From Tubulanus polymorphus (lineage: Eukaryota > Nemertea > Palaeonemertea > Tubulaniformes > Tubulanidae), in assembly GCF_964204645.1 (NCBI RefSeq), contig NC_134028.1:2604001-2668000 (forward strand): 64,000 nucleotides of DNA. Reading direction: 5' to 3'. Positions within the stretch are counted from its first letter, which is position 1. Each line of letters starts with the position of its first letter. The position numbers were made by a program, and so were the translations under genes. The notes under the pieces were generated by a model. The model did no database searches, was not told the DNA's origin, and was given only the letters and a program-made list of their open reading frames with translations. Of this stretch, positions 22,677 through 36,600 are shown piece by piece.

Positions 22677-25600
22677 TCATTTACCTGTCATAATATGATT
22701 AACAGTGACTAGAATTATAGCTACAGCAGCCCACGCGATTACTAACAGAATCCAAATATTGTGTTTAAATAAAGAACGATGTTTATTTCGAATGGAATGA
22801 CTGAATAAATTATGTGTATCTTTACGGGCGTAGAATACTAGTAATGCCGGAATAACATATTGTATACCAGCTCCGGCATAGGATCCGGTTATACCGACCA
22901 GATTACCGAGGTCAGATGTCGCCAGGGCAATACCTATCGGTGGTACGAGAGCCAACAACGGGAAAACTACGCGATCGACAATAAACGGATACGAACGGTC
23001 CTCGCGGTAGCCGATCGCTTTCAGATTATTTCGTAACGTGATGGCGATTATTGGGAAATTCGTGCTCAACGTGAACACAGGGAACAGAATGAGAAAATAC
23101 TCGATGAACACAAGATTAGTTATCGCATCCTCCGACGTACCGCATTTATTCGGACTGAAATTCAAAGTGTAAAGATCGTTGACATCTTTGAACGCGTAGA
23201 TACCAGTGAATGACAGCAGACAATAGAAACCACCGATCAGCAGGAAATCGCCGAGGAATAAATTCGTCAGTTTCGACTTGTTGGCGATCGGCGTAACGAG
23301 CGACGGCAGAGAATGATGACACATAAACGAGTAGACGCACACGCCAAACAGATTCGGAACTCCGCCGAAATCTACAATAGGCGGGTGACCTTGACCTTTG
23401 CCTTTTGCCAAACGGATTACGGCGAGCACGATCATAATGATGAATGCTGAATAAGGAAAGAGTAATTGAGGATATATCACTTTCATGAAAGCCTCGATCG
23501 GCAATAGCTTATCAAAATACCAAACTGTTTACCTGCCCATCTCATAACTGTGGTAAATATCTGTAGGTACTTTGTTTTCTGGACATTTGAGAAGACGAAT
23601 GGTCCGACCAATAAACAGAAAGCTGCCTGCAAAAACAAAACAATACGGGCTTCCTTACTGCAACTAAATCAATGCTAGAATGCAATGAGAAAATTGAATT
23701 GAAAGACTTACCACAAATACTCTGTAGATATTGCCTCTATCTATCTGTACAGAAGGCCAACATGGATCGTCCATAGTTAAAGACACGTTACAACCTGTAC
23801 CATTTACAACACCAGTGTAAGTACTGAAATCAAGAAAAGCGCCTTTTAATTGCATTATGACCATTGTTTTTAGCAGTTAATATAATTTATAATTCATACC
23901 AAGCTGCATCCATGACTGATTTCGGTACAGCTGCTGCGTAAATAGCCAAATCTCCATACAGATAGATGATTATACACAAATAAAACAAGTTCAAACCAAC
24001 TGAAAACATAAGTTTTTTTCATCACTCAATCAACAAACATCACGTGATAAAATGATAGAGCAAATAGCAAAATATATACATACTTTTATTGAAGAATAAA
24101 GCAGCCATTTGTCCCTGAAAAGACAGTGAATATATTTATTGCTATTCATCTTCACAAAGGCTTAAAAATACGATCACATACAATATTGAATACTCACCAT
24201 TTCAACGCGCTCCGATATATCAAACAGGTCCATTTTATGAATATCTGTTGAATGATTACCTGAAAATAATTTGAAACAATAATGTTGAATGAATATCAAG
24301 TGATCCGCGATACTTCATCACACTGCCTTAAATTAAACTAAGATATGATCAAATCAATCAACACAGATTTACCGGTATGCAAAGAAATTGTTTCACAAAT
24401 GAATTATTCATTAACATATAAATTTATTCTTTATCATGATTAGATTTGATGAGCTCTAATAACAAGTGATTGATTGATTAGTTAAAAGTTATGTGATCTA
24501 CAAGTAAGTCTAGTTCTATTCAAATTATCTTCCCTGCTACATTGCTTACAAATTAGGGAGCAGTCATTGAATTCTCTCAATTATCCTGGATAACGGGTAT
24601 GTTAGAATATTAGTATAGATAAATTACCATGATAAGATCGTGTATATTGAACACTACCATATAATAAAGGTCGTTCATCATTATCTTCTTCACTAGAATC
24701 ATCCTGTAATTATATCCGAATCATTGACTAAACGCTAGTGCTTTCATTTATTACCAGAAGACATTGCAGCCTGGGCCATAACATAGCATTCAGACATTTC
24801 ATCTCCATTCTTCAAATTATTGATCATCCAGAATCAACATGGACTTTCAACAGGCATCCAAATTACAGGCATTTTGCGATTGAATATGAATTAACAAATA
24901 TTGACGAAAAATACCATACATGTAATTTCATCAAGAGACTTTCATAAGGTAATTGTCCAAACTTCGCAAACAAATTGTTGAATGTTTGAGGGGCAGTTTT
25001 AGGTGGCAGATTGATATTGGAATAAATGTAGAAAGGTTAGGAAAAAAAGATATGCTTAAAACTTCCGAAGCAAAAAATCACACGTCAATAACATATTCCT
25101 TTAATTTACATTACATTTTCCAAGTTTGAAAATTGAATTTGGATAGTAATTGTTGCAGGAAGCGGGATAGATTTGGAATTATGTATGCAGTGTGTAGGCT
25201 AAAACTTATGTACCGGAGTTAGGATTGTTTAGAAGTGGCCTAGTTTCCAATTCCTCCTGACTATCATCCGAGTCAGAATTACAGTTACCAGGATATACCT
25301 GTTCATTGATGGCTGATATCTAAAACATAATTCACAATATAACTCGATGGTCATTCTTCGTTAATCACAAAAAGAAACTACAAAACGATTAACAGAACAA
25401 AATGCTCACCGATGTCCTTCTCTGAATACGTCTGGCCTTTAAAATCGCATTAGCAGCTGCCATACTTTCTATCACAAATGTCACCGTCAAAAAACTGAAA
25501 TATTTCGAGATATCTATGCAATAATTCCAAGAGAGACGAATTACTCCATAATAAAAAACATATATAGACGTAACACGAACCTGGTAAAGCCTAGAACCAA

Positions 25601-26100
25601 AACTAGAATAAGACTCAACAACCAGCCGGCATTGTGAAAAGCACTGGGCATAGTAAGAGCTCCAGTTCCAACGATCAGGTTGAATATGAAAACCAACCCA
25701 ACCTGGAAGTAGAAAAACAATGAAACGAATAAAATACCGTCAATTATCGCTCGCATACGTTCGTAGGATGGACTTGATTTTTCCAAGTAGTTTCTATCGT
25801 GATAAGCTTAGATCTTTCATAATGATGAATTCCAATCCATAAGGATTTACAACTTAACAAGGCCAAGGGGTCAACATACAGATTCCACTAATTCCAGTGG
25901 ACAGTGGTAGTGTTAGTCTGAATACCAGTCGTTGTTACGGTTCCCTCCTGTTTCAGGAACAACGGCTAGACTATGGTATAATCAGTCAGTGGCACTCGAC
26001 GACGTAGATTGTACTTGAATTAAGACAGTCTTCCAATCCATTGAATGAAACCTACCGAAGATGAATATGAAGCTCCAACCTCTGTTATATCCCCTGCCAT
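22677..26100 (-). CDS. TMEM104: TMEM104, multi-pass transporter-like protein of the amino acid transporter superfamily
   Basis: Integral membrane protein related to SLC38-type amino acid transporters; its substrate is not established. Exons (minus) 26100-26056, 25702-25581, 25494-25410, then either 25319-25214 or 24703-24628, then 24259-24198, 24114-24084, 23999-23900, 23823-23712, 23626-23533 and 23446-22677. The product is 508 or 498 residues (human 496). Diagnostic blocks are NLIVGTGALTMP, NLFGVCVYSFMC, HSLPSL, STNFPII and GAGIQYVIPA, all close to human TMEM104. About eleven hydrophobic segments are visible. The loop after TM2 is cytosolic by homology and is acidic, with a dileucine motif. 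The two optional exons have the same phases (0 in, 1 out), and joining both gives a frameshift to TGA. A donor-like GTAAAT overlaps the final codons, so a different last exon is possible but less likely. Confidence 0.93.
24628..24703 (-). other. TMEM104: TMEM104 alternative exon 4b
   Basis: 76 bases between an acceptor (ATAATTACAG) and a donor (GTAATT). It enters at phase 0 and leaves one base. It encodes an acidic stretch followed by DERPLL, the acidic dileucine class that binds AP adaptors. It replaces rather than follows exon 4a. Confidence 0.75.
25214..25319 (-). other. TMEM104: TMEM104 alternative exon 4a
   Basis: 106 bases between an acceptor (ATGTTTTAG) and a weaker donor (GTACAT). 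It has the same entry and exit phase as exon 4b. The encoded core SDDSQEELETRPLL resembles the 4b core and also has an acidic dileucine motif (ETRPLL). Confidence 0.7.
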
Positions 26101-26850
26101 TTTCTGTATTTACTAGGTACCAAATTAAAACTAAATTTCAGCCAGCCTCGCCATGCAGGAATTTAAGTCAGCAGACCGACTGTCAATAATCAGTGGAACT
26201 GTCAAACCAGGAAGTGAAACTGACCTGTCCGTATAGTGCTGCCACCTTCAACGATCGGGCGCAATCATCATTCGGTTACGAAGCAATACACTTGAACCAA
26301 AGCGACTGTGGACCAATTAAATTCAAATTCAATGAAAAGAAAAATAATACAAATCCTCAATAATAAATGGAATAGTAGCCAATAGTCTATGCAAATCTAG
26401 GCTGGGAAGTAAAGGATTACTGAACTACTTCAATCTGTTGAGCTGCTTTCACGAATAATCGATCAGTGAGTAGCAGTTGTAGTATGTCTAATTACGGCTA
26501 AAAATCCTAAACAAAATGTGTCCTTTTTATTTGCCTGTTTATGCTAATTACCGAAAGAAACCATCATAGGCCTTTTGCATCGACTGCTACGGAAGCCCTG
26601 AGACCCCACTCGGCTAGTCTGAATAACAAACGTTGTTGCCGTTATGGTCCCTGGAGGCAGCAGGCAGATACTAAGTTAGTTACCTTTTTATAATCGGATG
26701 CCGATGGGCTTATATAAACGATGGTATAAGCCAATGTGGTTTGTGAAAATATCCAATCATGAAACTAAACCACAGTCAAGTTACCGACTAGCAGATGCTA
26801 AACGAAGAAAGCCTTGAAGTTTTCCTTTTATTATAAATTCTCTATTACAG
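26101..26850. promoter_or_regulatory. Divergent promoter of TMEM104 and MAD1L1, MAD1L1 noncoding exon and intron 1
   Basis: A plus-strand 5' exon probably ends at 26465 (CGATCA then GTGAGT), and the next exon starts at 26851. Between them, 26674-26790 is one copy of an imperfect direct repeat whose partner is at 27485-27620. A phrase like TAGTCTGAATA with CGTTGTT following occurs both at about 25915 and about 26615. Confidence 0.5.
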
Positions 26851-29800
26851 TGAATACCTCGGACGACGATAACACTGTTGTACTGAGTATGATGCAAGGC
26901 TATAATGAATTCCTCACTAACGCCGCCGCTGGACCGAGAAGTAGACATTCATCGAGGCTGGACTTCTCGCAGCGAAGTTCATTCGGCGGTATCAATGAAA
27001 CTGGAAAAGCTAGCATGAAATCTCTGATCGGTAAGCTTCATCTCTCGGTCATCCTTATTACGGTTCATCTCGGTAAAATACGTCATCTCGGTAATAAGGA
27101 TGACCCTCATCTCTTCTCTCGAGAAGGCCTATTATTGTGTAAGCAAAGATATGTCATCATTTTGAAGATGATGTTAATGGAACATTTTTTAGAAAAACAA
27201 AAAGATGAAAGAAAAAAGGAGGTAGACCTTATCTCGGCCAAGAGTAAGATAACCCAGCTAGAGGCTTCGATATCTAGCGAGAAGATGCAAAGCAAGCGCG
27301 CTCGTATTGAGTATGAACAGGACTTCAATCAATTGAAGTCAGATTATCAGGTGAGATGTGACTTGAAACCGTTCAACGCCGAATTTATTCCGTCAAGGAA
27401 AATCAAATCTGATTTTAAGCCGGATAGATTTGTCTCAATTGATTTAGGGTGGTAGTCATATATGATTTTATCTACCTGTCCTATAGTTAGTTACCTAATC
27501 GTTGGTGGTAAGCTTTTTACAATCGGATGGGCTTACACCAACGTATATATATATATATATATATGTGGTTTGTAAAAAATATCCGATCGTGAAACTAAAC
27601 CACAGACAGGTTTACTGACTACCTGTCCTGGTGGTTTGCTGTTCATTAGTTGAAAATGTTCTTCAATTTACAGAAATCGATCACTGCACAAACTAATCTC
27701 GAGCAACAGATTCGTATTTTGACGCACAAAGAACAACAGGCTAAAGAGGAAATTTCGGAATGTCGAAAGAATCTAAACACGATGAAATCCGCCCATGATC
27801 AAAAGTTGATCAGTCTTCAGAAGGAACGATTTGAGTTGGAAATGAAACTACAGGAGGTATGTGTGTTTTGGCCGATGTTCGTTCCGGAATCTGCAATCCT
27901 CATCTTTGGATGGCTATTCTTCAAACGTATCAATTTTTCGAATGAATAAGATCATTAAAATCGTTTTTACATTATTCGCTATTTATAGGCGAATGATTTA
28001 GCGCGAGATAACATCAAAAAGTTGGAACACCAACTGATGCGTCAAGAGACTGAAACGAAAATCTGTCAAACTGAACTCGACGATGCTCAAGAGCAGTTAC
28101 AACTAGCACAGAAGTGAGTAGTTTTGTGATTCAGGGCGGCTACTTGCCTGGAAATCAGAAATGTCAGGGAAAAAGCAAAAAATGCGGAAAAGACAGGGAT
28201 ATTGGTCGAGATTGTTTTGAGAAAAATCAAACAGATTTGTTTTATAAAATATTTGGCTTGTAAATTGATAGGATTCTTAGCAGATTGAGTCAGGGGAAAA
28301 GTAAGTCAAATAAATATGGCCAAACTGCTGTGTACCCCGTATAACAATCGAATTGATAAACAGTTCATTGCTAACAACGATCTTAAAATTTCAGACGTAA
28401 TTCAGAATTGAAGCTTGATTTACAAGAATTAGAAGAGCTGCGTATAACTGCCCAATGCGCTACTCAAAAGGCACACGTAAGTTGAATTGAATACAGAGTT
28501 ACAAACACTACGTTCAAAGGCTTATTTCTAAACTTATATCGTTTGTACAGGATTTAGAATTGGAAGCGAACCAAACCCGCGATGAAAGCATTCAAGTGAA
28601 AGTGATGGCCGAGAAGTTGTCGAGATTTCCTGAACTCGAAAATAAGATACTATTCTTAACGGAAGAAAATATAAGATTAAAGTATGGCATGTACAGTACA
28701 CATGTTTGTTATTGCGATATTGATCACCGGAGTTGTTTCGATAAGTTAGAAATTCTTTCTAGGGATATGCAAGAAAATATTCACCTGATTCGTGAAGAGA
28801 AAGAAAGCTTGAAGCAGAAATTAGAAAGGGCTGAAAAACGTCTGTTAGATTTCGACAAATTGCAAGTTAATCACGAGAACACTTTGGCAAAATTAAATCA
28901 GCTCGGATCAGTGGCTTCTGGGTAAAGATATTGATTCATTGTTACACACATTAAACAGTTTTTCAACATCGGGGTATCGTAATCTGTTTTTTTTTTTTTC
29001 AGCTCTTCATCAGACGTTGGTAAAAGACTGGCCGATCTTCAACGCGAACACGTGTTACTCGTTGAGAAACAAGGGCAGATGCAAACTGAGTAAGCATATG
29101 TAAAATTATCGTCAAATCTAGACATAAGCTGATATTAGCTCGGGCTTTACAGAACTATCGAAATATAAGAATATTTTGCTACTGGAATGGGATCAGACAT
29201 GTCGTCTTCATCTTTACTATGTTTTACCGCGTAGAATGCACACAGCTGAACGACAGTGCCAACAATTCCAATCAAAGATCAAGTCGATGGAAGCTGCAAA
29301 AGAAGAAGATAAGAAAACCTTTACTCGACTCGCAGACCACGTTCGACGTTTACAGAAAAAACTTATTCTAATCAGTAAGGTAAACACCAAAACTCGCGCG
29401 CAATATTTTGGAGTTCTCTGAGCAGTTCTTAAGTTTATTGGCATGGGAGTTAAATGATTACAAATGAAATCACATTCATCATGAATATTGTAGGAACGCG
29501 ATGGTTACAAATCGATGTTAAACTCTTATGAAAGTGAAGTGACCATCGATGTGAATGCGCAATTTCAAAAACGTGTCTCTGAGTTGGAGGAAGTGATCGA
29601 GGCATACAGAACCCAAACTACTAATCTAGAAACAGAAATAACTAACCTAACGAAGCAGTTGACGGACACCAATTTTCAGGTACTGGTATTTTGAATCCCT
29701 AGTAGTCCTTAGATTTGGTATCAATTCAGCTTTTGAGTTTCATGTTGCTTATCGACTGTAAATGAATGACTCAATTTCAGTATCAAAGACAGAGCTCCTC

Positions 29801-30820
29801 AAATAAAGTTGAAAATACAATTTCGTTGGAAGCTGATCAAAAAATGATAATCGAATTGAGGTTAGTTATTTGGAAAACTCAATTAAATATACCGGCTTAT
29901 ATTGTATTGAGTGTTAGGATTATCATTTAATTGATTGCTGTAAATTTTAGGGAGAAAATTGTTGAATTAGAGGATCGACTTGAGCAAGGGCATTTACAGG
30001 TATCTTAACATGGTTGTTATGAGGACAAACATCTGAACAGTCATGATATGAAATGTGTAATTTTTGAAATAATTTCCAGGGTGATTATGATCGCAAAGAA
30101 ACAAAAGTGTTGCATTTCAAAATGAATCCGGGGCACATGCGACAGAAAGAACGTAGTCAAGAGATAACAAAATTAAGAGAAGAAAATGAAAAGATGAAGG
30201 CGCTTTTGAACGAACAGAGTAACGTTAGTGATCTTACACTTCAAATCGGCAGTTCAGTCAGAGACAGTGGTGCAAACAGTAAACAAGTTGAAGGTTGGTT
30301 GTATGAGATTTCTAAATATCTGATCTACCCTAGGTCTCTTTTTCTAGGTCCGTTTTTGCAAATTCTCCACTTTATTCCGTAGATTTGAAAACTCAACTGT
30401 CATCAGCCGAACTGAAGAATCAACGACTAATGGAAGCTTTTAAACAGAAAAGTCATGAATTCCGGGAAGTTTGCTATCAGTTGATGGGTTATAAAGTGGA
30501 TATTCCAGCTTCGAATCAGTATAGATTAATGAGCATGTATGCAGAATCTCCAACTGACTACCTTATATTTCAAGTAAGTTCTTTGATGTCAAAAATATTC
30601 AAATGAGATGAAGTGATTCGATTAAAACTTATGCCTTGAAATATTTCAGCAAGCCCAACGCAGAGAACTTCAGTTGTTGGAAACTGATTTTTCGAGCTGT
30701 TTAAAGGATATGATCGCGAGTACTCTGCAACGACAGCAGAGCATTCCTGTGTTTCTCAGTACATTGACTTTACAATTATTCAACCAACAAACGATGATGG
30801 ACTCAACAATGATGACTTAG
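26465..30820 (+). CDS. MAD1L1: Mitotic spindle assembly checkpoint protein MAD1
   Basis: Coiled-coil protein that recruits MAD2 to unattached kinetochores. Coding exons: A of ATG at 26465, then 26851-27030, 27193-27350, 27674-27856, 27989-28113, 28395-28476, 28551-28681, 28763-28921, 29003-29089, 29235-29379, 29494-29679, 29781-29860, 29951-29999, 30080-30293, 30383-30573 and 30650-30820; 713 residues (human 718). The reading begins MNTSDDDNTVVLS, aligned with human MEDLGENTMVLS, which fixes the start; its first base lies in the preceding exon. Long coiled coil; MAD2-interaction motif at residues 531-539 (KVLHFKMNP). The conserved RLK motif is RLM here (608-610). The C-terminal RWD-like domain ends FLSTLTLQLF. 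The join 28681/28763 removes an 81-base intron with no in-frame stop. The gene is divergent from TMEM104 and convergent with ECHS1. Confidence 0.94.
26674..26790. repeat. Direct repeat copy 1 flanking MAD1L1 exon 2
   Basis: Shares AGTTAGTTACCT, TAATCGGATG (as CAATCGGATG), GGGCTTA, TGTGGTTTGT and the block GTGAAACTAAACCACAG (here ATGAAACTAAACCACAG) in the same order with 27485-27620. Confidence 0.65.
27485..27620. repeat. Direct repeat copy 2 in MAD1L1 intron, with TA microsatellite
   Basis: Second copy of the repeat at 26674-26790. It contains a TA dinucleotide tract at about 27544-27565. The phrases CAATCGGAT and ATCCGATCG within it are inverted relative to each other, which suggests a degenerate foldback element. 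Confidence 0.6.
28125..28325 (+). repeat. Intronic repeat family B, diverged copy in MAD1L1 intron
   Basis: Contains CCTGGAAATCAG, GTCAGGGAAAAAGCAA, TAGGATTCTTAGCAGATTGA and GTCAGGGGAAAAGTAAGTCA, the same ordered phrases with more divergence in the centre. Confidence 0.55.
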
Positions 30821-30963
30821 CATTCAATTCATCTCACCTATTTTGTAAATGATGTACGCATTGAATATGTCTTGTTCTATGCAGTAAATATTTAATATTG
30901 AAAGAGAAAGAATTTTGTAGTTTGATAATGAAATGTACTTGTTATTTGTGTAAATAATGTGTA

Positions 30964-30969
30964 AATAAA
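30964..30969 (+). terminator. Poly(A) signal of MAD1L1
   Basis: AATAAA about 145 bases after the stop codon. The ECHS1 signal on the other strand is only about 240 bases away. Confidence 0.65.
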
Positions 30970-31208
30970 ATAATTCGTATTGCATTTTACATTTTGTCTC
31001 AATTATTATTCCCCAGAGTGATAGAAATTCGGTCAATCTTCAACAGTCAGTCAGTGTTCAACACTTGAATGATGTCCACAGTATCAGAAGGAACAGTTTT
31101 CTATCATTTCATTGATACCAGTGAACAGTCCAGCTCCAAAACTGAGAAGATGATGGAAATTAACTAGAATATAGTCAAACAACAATGAACATTATACTTC
31201 ACTACCAT

Positions 31209-31214
31209 TTTATT
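31209..31214 (-). terminator. Poly(A) signal of ECHS1
   Basis: TTTATT on the plus strand is AATAAA on the minus strand, about 110 bases past the ECHS1 stop codon. Confidence 0.6.
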
Positions 31215-31324
31215 CATATGTAAAACGTGGATGCAAAAGTCTACACAGCAGAATACACACTGGTTACTGGTTCTCTAGCTAAGCGATGAATAACAATGTC
31301 TCAATATATCACATTATTGGATCA

Positions 31325-33332
<2,008 letters not shown>

Positions 33333-33663
33333 TTTGTCCAGAGTGCAAAAAAGGTCACATGATTCAGATAGTTTGAGGTAACAAAACGCTGATGAAGGAA
33401 AATATTGGCAAAATATCTTTGTAAACTATTTCGCTACTTAAATAACTTTTTTGTATAGCTATAATGTTTCAATGTAAAAAGTCTGCAAGTCATTCAAGGT
33501 GACATGTCCCTTTAGCTCATATTTACGGGATTCGACACTCAGCTGGTTGTTGTTTGAGACCCGCAGTGCTCTGCGCCTGTTTTCGATCTCGAGAATAACC
33601 CGGAAATGAGTGATTCATTCTCGATTCAAGAAGGCTTGGGGATGAAGGAAAAACGATAAAATA
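33333..33663. promoter_or_regulatory. Divergent promoter of ECHS1 and cholinesterase-like gene
   Basis: 331 bases separate the two start codons. No TATA box is evident. The control region must be shared or closely packed because of the short distance. Confidence 0.45.
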
Positions 33664-36600
33664 ATGAGGAATATCTGGCTGATTTTGGTGTTTAATGGAC
33701 TCGTTTTAAACGTGCAATCGATAAGAGATACAGCACCTACAGCATGGAGACGACACATCCGTCACACAAACGCAGAACCTTTCGAACTTCCACCGAGAAT
33801 CGAAACTAAATACGGCAATGTTCACGGAAACGCGATTTGGCTAAAAGAAAATAAACAAGTGCACACATTTCTGGGCGTGCCCTATGCAAGAGCACCGATA
33901 AATTACCCCCAATTTAATTACAACCTTCGTTTCCAGGTATGAAATAACGCCATTTCAAGTCTTTATTTACCTTTTTGGGAATCTTGAAATGAAACTAATG
34001 TTTTGATGAATTCAATATTTGTTTCAGCCACCTCAAGAGCCGCAGTATGTATTCCATTGGTATGCCAAATCATACCGTCCGGCTTGTCCGCAGCATAAAA
34101 AATATCTACAGACGTTAAAAAACCAAGAGACAAGCGAAAACTGTCTCTTCATGAATATATTCAGTCCATTTGTAAGTATGCAGGATTGAGACACACGGTT
34201 GTGAGTTAACTCTGAAAAAATTAATTCATTTCTGTATCTGTATATCAAAATATAGCAGCACGCGCGAGGGATAGAGATATAAGTGAATGTGAGGTCTCCG
34301 TAGCACGGAATCCGTCGATGGCTGACTGTTTTGTCACTGAGGTGATTGTCAGAGTCAGTAAGGATTCTGTCTTACACCGCATCACTTCACTCTCGACGAA
34401 CATTGACAGCTTCATTGTTAGTCAGCCGATTTGCCCTTATTACTCTACCCAGCCAGAGTGGTTTTCTTAAGTCAAATCTCGACTCAGAACTCTAGTTTCT
34501 AGATTCTAGTATTATATGATAACTTTGTATTTCAGTATACGGATGAGCCGCCTTTCAATCATAAACTATTTCCTGTAATGGTTTATATTCATGGTGGTGA
34601 TTTTAAAGGCGGTTCTGGTCAGATGTTTCCGGCTGATATTCTGGCCGAGGAAGATTTAGTCGTTGTCACGTTCAACTATAGGTTAAACGCACTCGGTGAG
34701 TTTGAGTTCAGCGGTCAAAATCTAAAATTCATAAGTTTTGTTTATGAAATGTTTTCTGAATTCATTTCTAATTGTTTTAATTTAATTGCAAATTTTGATG
34801 GATACCTAGTCAAATGCAGCCCCTCAATTAATTGAAGAATTATTCATTTGGAAAATTTCTCAGTAACGTGTTAGTGGTTTCATTTCATGATCGGATATTT
34901 CTGTTGGTATAAGTCCATCAGATTATGAAAGCTTACCATCAATGATTAGGTAAAAACTAACCAATACTTTCTTTGCCATTTTACCAGGATTTCTCAGCAC
35001 CCAAGATCGCCATGCGACCGGTAACTATGGGTTTTTGGATATGATCCAAGCTCTGCGTTACGTAAATTCTCAAATTCGTCAGTTCCGCGGAGATCCGAAT
35101 CGTGTTACTATTGTTGGTCACGGTTCAGGTGGTATGGCTGTCGGACTACTGTTAGTTTCACCACTATCAAGAGATACTGGTAAGAAAAAATTATATCCAT
35201 GAATCTTAATTTTCTGGATCAAATTGCATATTTACAGCGGCATTGTTTCCTGGCTGAATCATCTTTTTACTGTAGATTATAATGTCCCTAAAATTGATTA
35301 GCCCTGCTGACTGGTTAATACCCTAAAGTGCTGGAGAAATTTTGATGATTCCACACGACCAGTGAGTGGCATATCGCTATGATGCATCTACACTGCGGTG
35401 CGATGTACTAGCAAATTCTATCATTGATGTATACGCCGCCATGTGGTGTAGACACGGCAGAATGACACGGCTGGAAAAAATTGAAAATTGCTTTGATCTG
35501 TTTCCTAAAATGTACCTGATTCAAAGACTCTCCAGTTGACAGCTGTACATCTATTTATTTGTTATAGGTTTATTTCATCGTGCTATCGCTATGAGCGGTA
35601 ATGATCTGTGTGAATCGGCTGTCATAATGCCGGATTACGCACCGGCCGAGTACGCTCGCGAATTAGCGTACAAAGTCGGATGTCCTGTCGAAAATAACGA
35701 TCGTATGATGGATTGCCTTCGAAATTATCGAACTGGTGATGAAATAGCATTAGCTGCGGAAGATGTTCCAGTTCGGGTAAGTTCAAAGTGTTGTACCGGG
35801 TACACTGTTGTCAGGGTGAACACTGAACTGGAAAACTCAGGGAATCGGAAAAATCTAGAAAAAAATCAAGGAAAACTAAGGGAATTTGTCAAATTTTACC
35901 AAAACCTGGAAAACTCAGGGAATTGAATAATGCTATTGACCATGTATTTCTTTATCTGTATGTAATTCACTTTTCAGTGGGGCTGGTATGGGTATATTGG
36001 AGGTCCATGGGGTGCATCTATCGATGGACTAAATCCTGGATACAGTCCATCTTTTCTTCCCGAGCATCCTCGTGTTCTGCGCAAAAAAGGATTGTTTTCT
36101 CGTGTGAGACTGATGGCTGGAATTGCTATGGACGACGGCTCTTACTATCTGAGTGAGTATATTTTCCTCAAACTTTCCAGATTAGAAATATTATTTTTCT
36201 GATGCTTCATAAAATGACTTTGTTCTGTGGTATTCTCAGAGGGAATTCCAAACGTGGCGAATGGTTTAACGCGAGCTCAGTTTAGGGAGCGTATTAGCGG
36301 CTGGTTGTGGTCTCGCGGAGTACGAGATATTCAACGAGTAACAGACGCGCTGGAGACTGAATACACTTACTGGAGACAACCTCGTAATGTTACCTGGCGT
36401 AGGCAGATGATGGTCGATGTAAGTAGTAGCCACTCGGTAATTGAGATAAATGAAACATAATTTTAAAAACCCGGGGCTTGTTGATAATTAACAGATTTTG
36501 AATCATTATTCAATTTCACGGATCAAAGCCATGACTATATAATTGATATTTAGTTTTCATGTTTATTTTCAGTTATATACCGATAGAACTGTTGGCTCCT

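Noticed and set aside
26814-26850. Upstream start for MAD1L1 in the bases before exon 2
   Set aside because: The bases are a typical pyrimidine-rich intron end with CAG, and the predicted residues have no match in MAD1.
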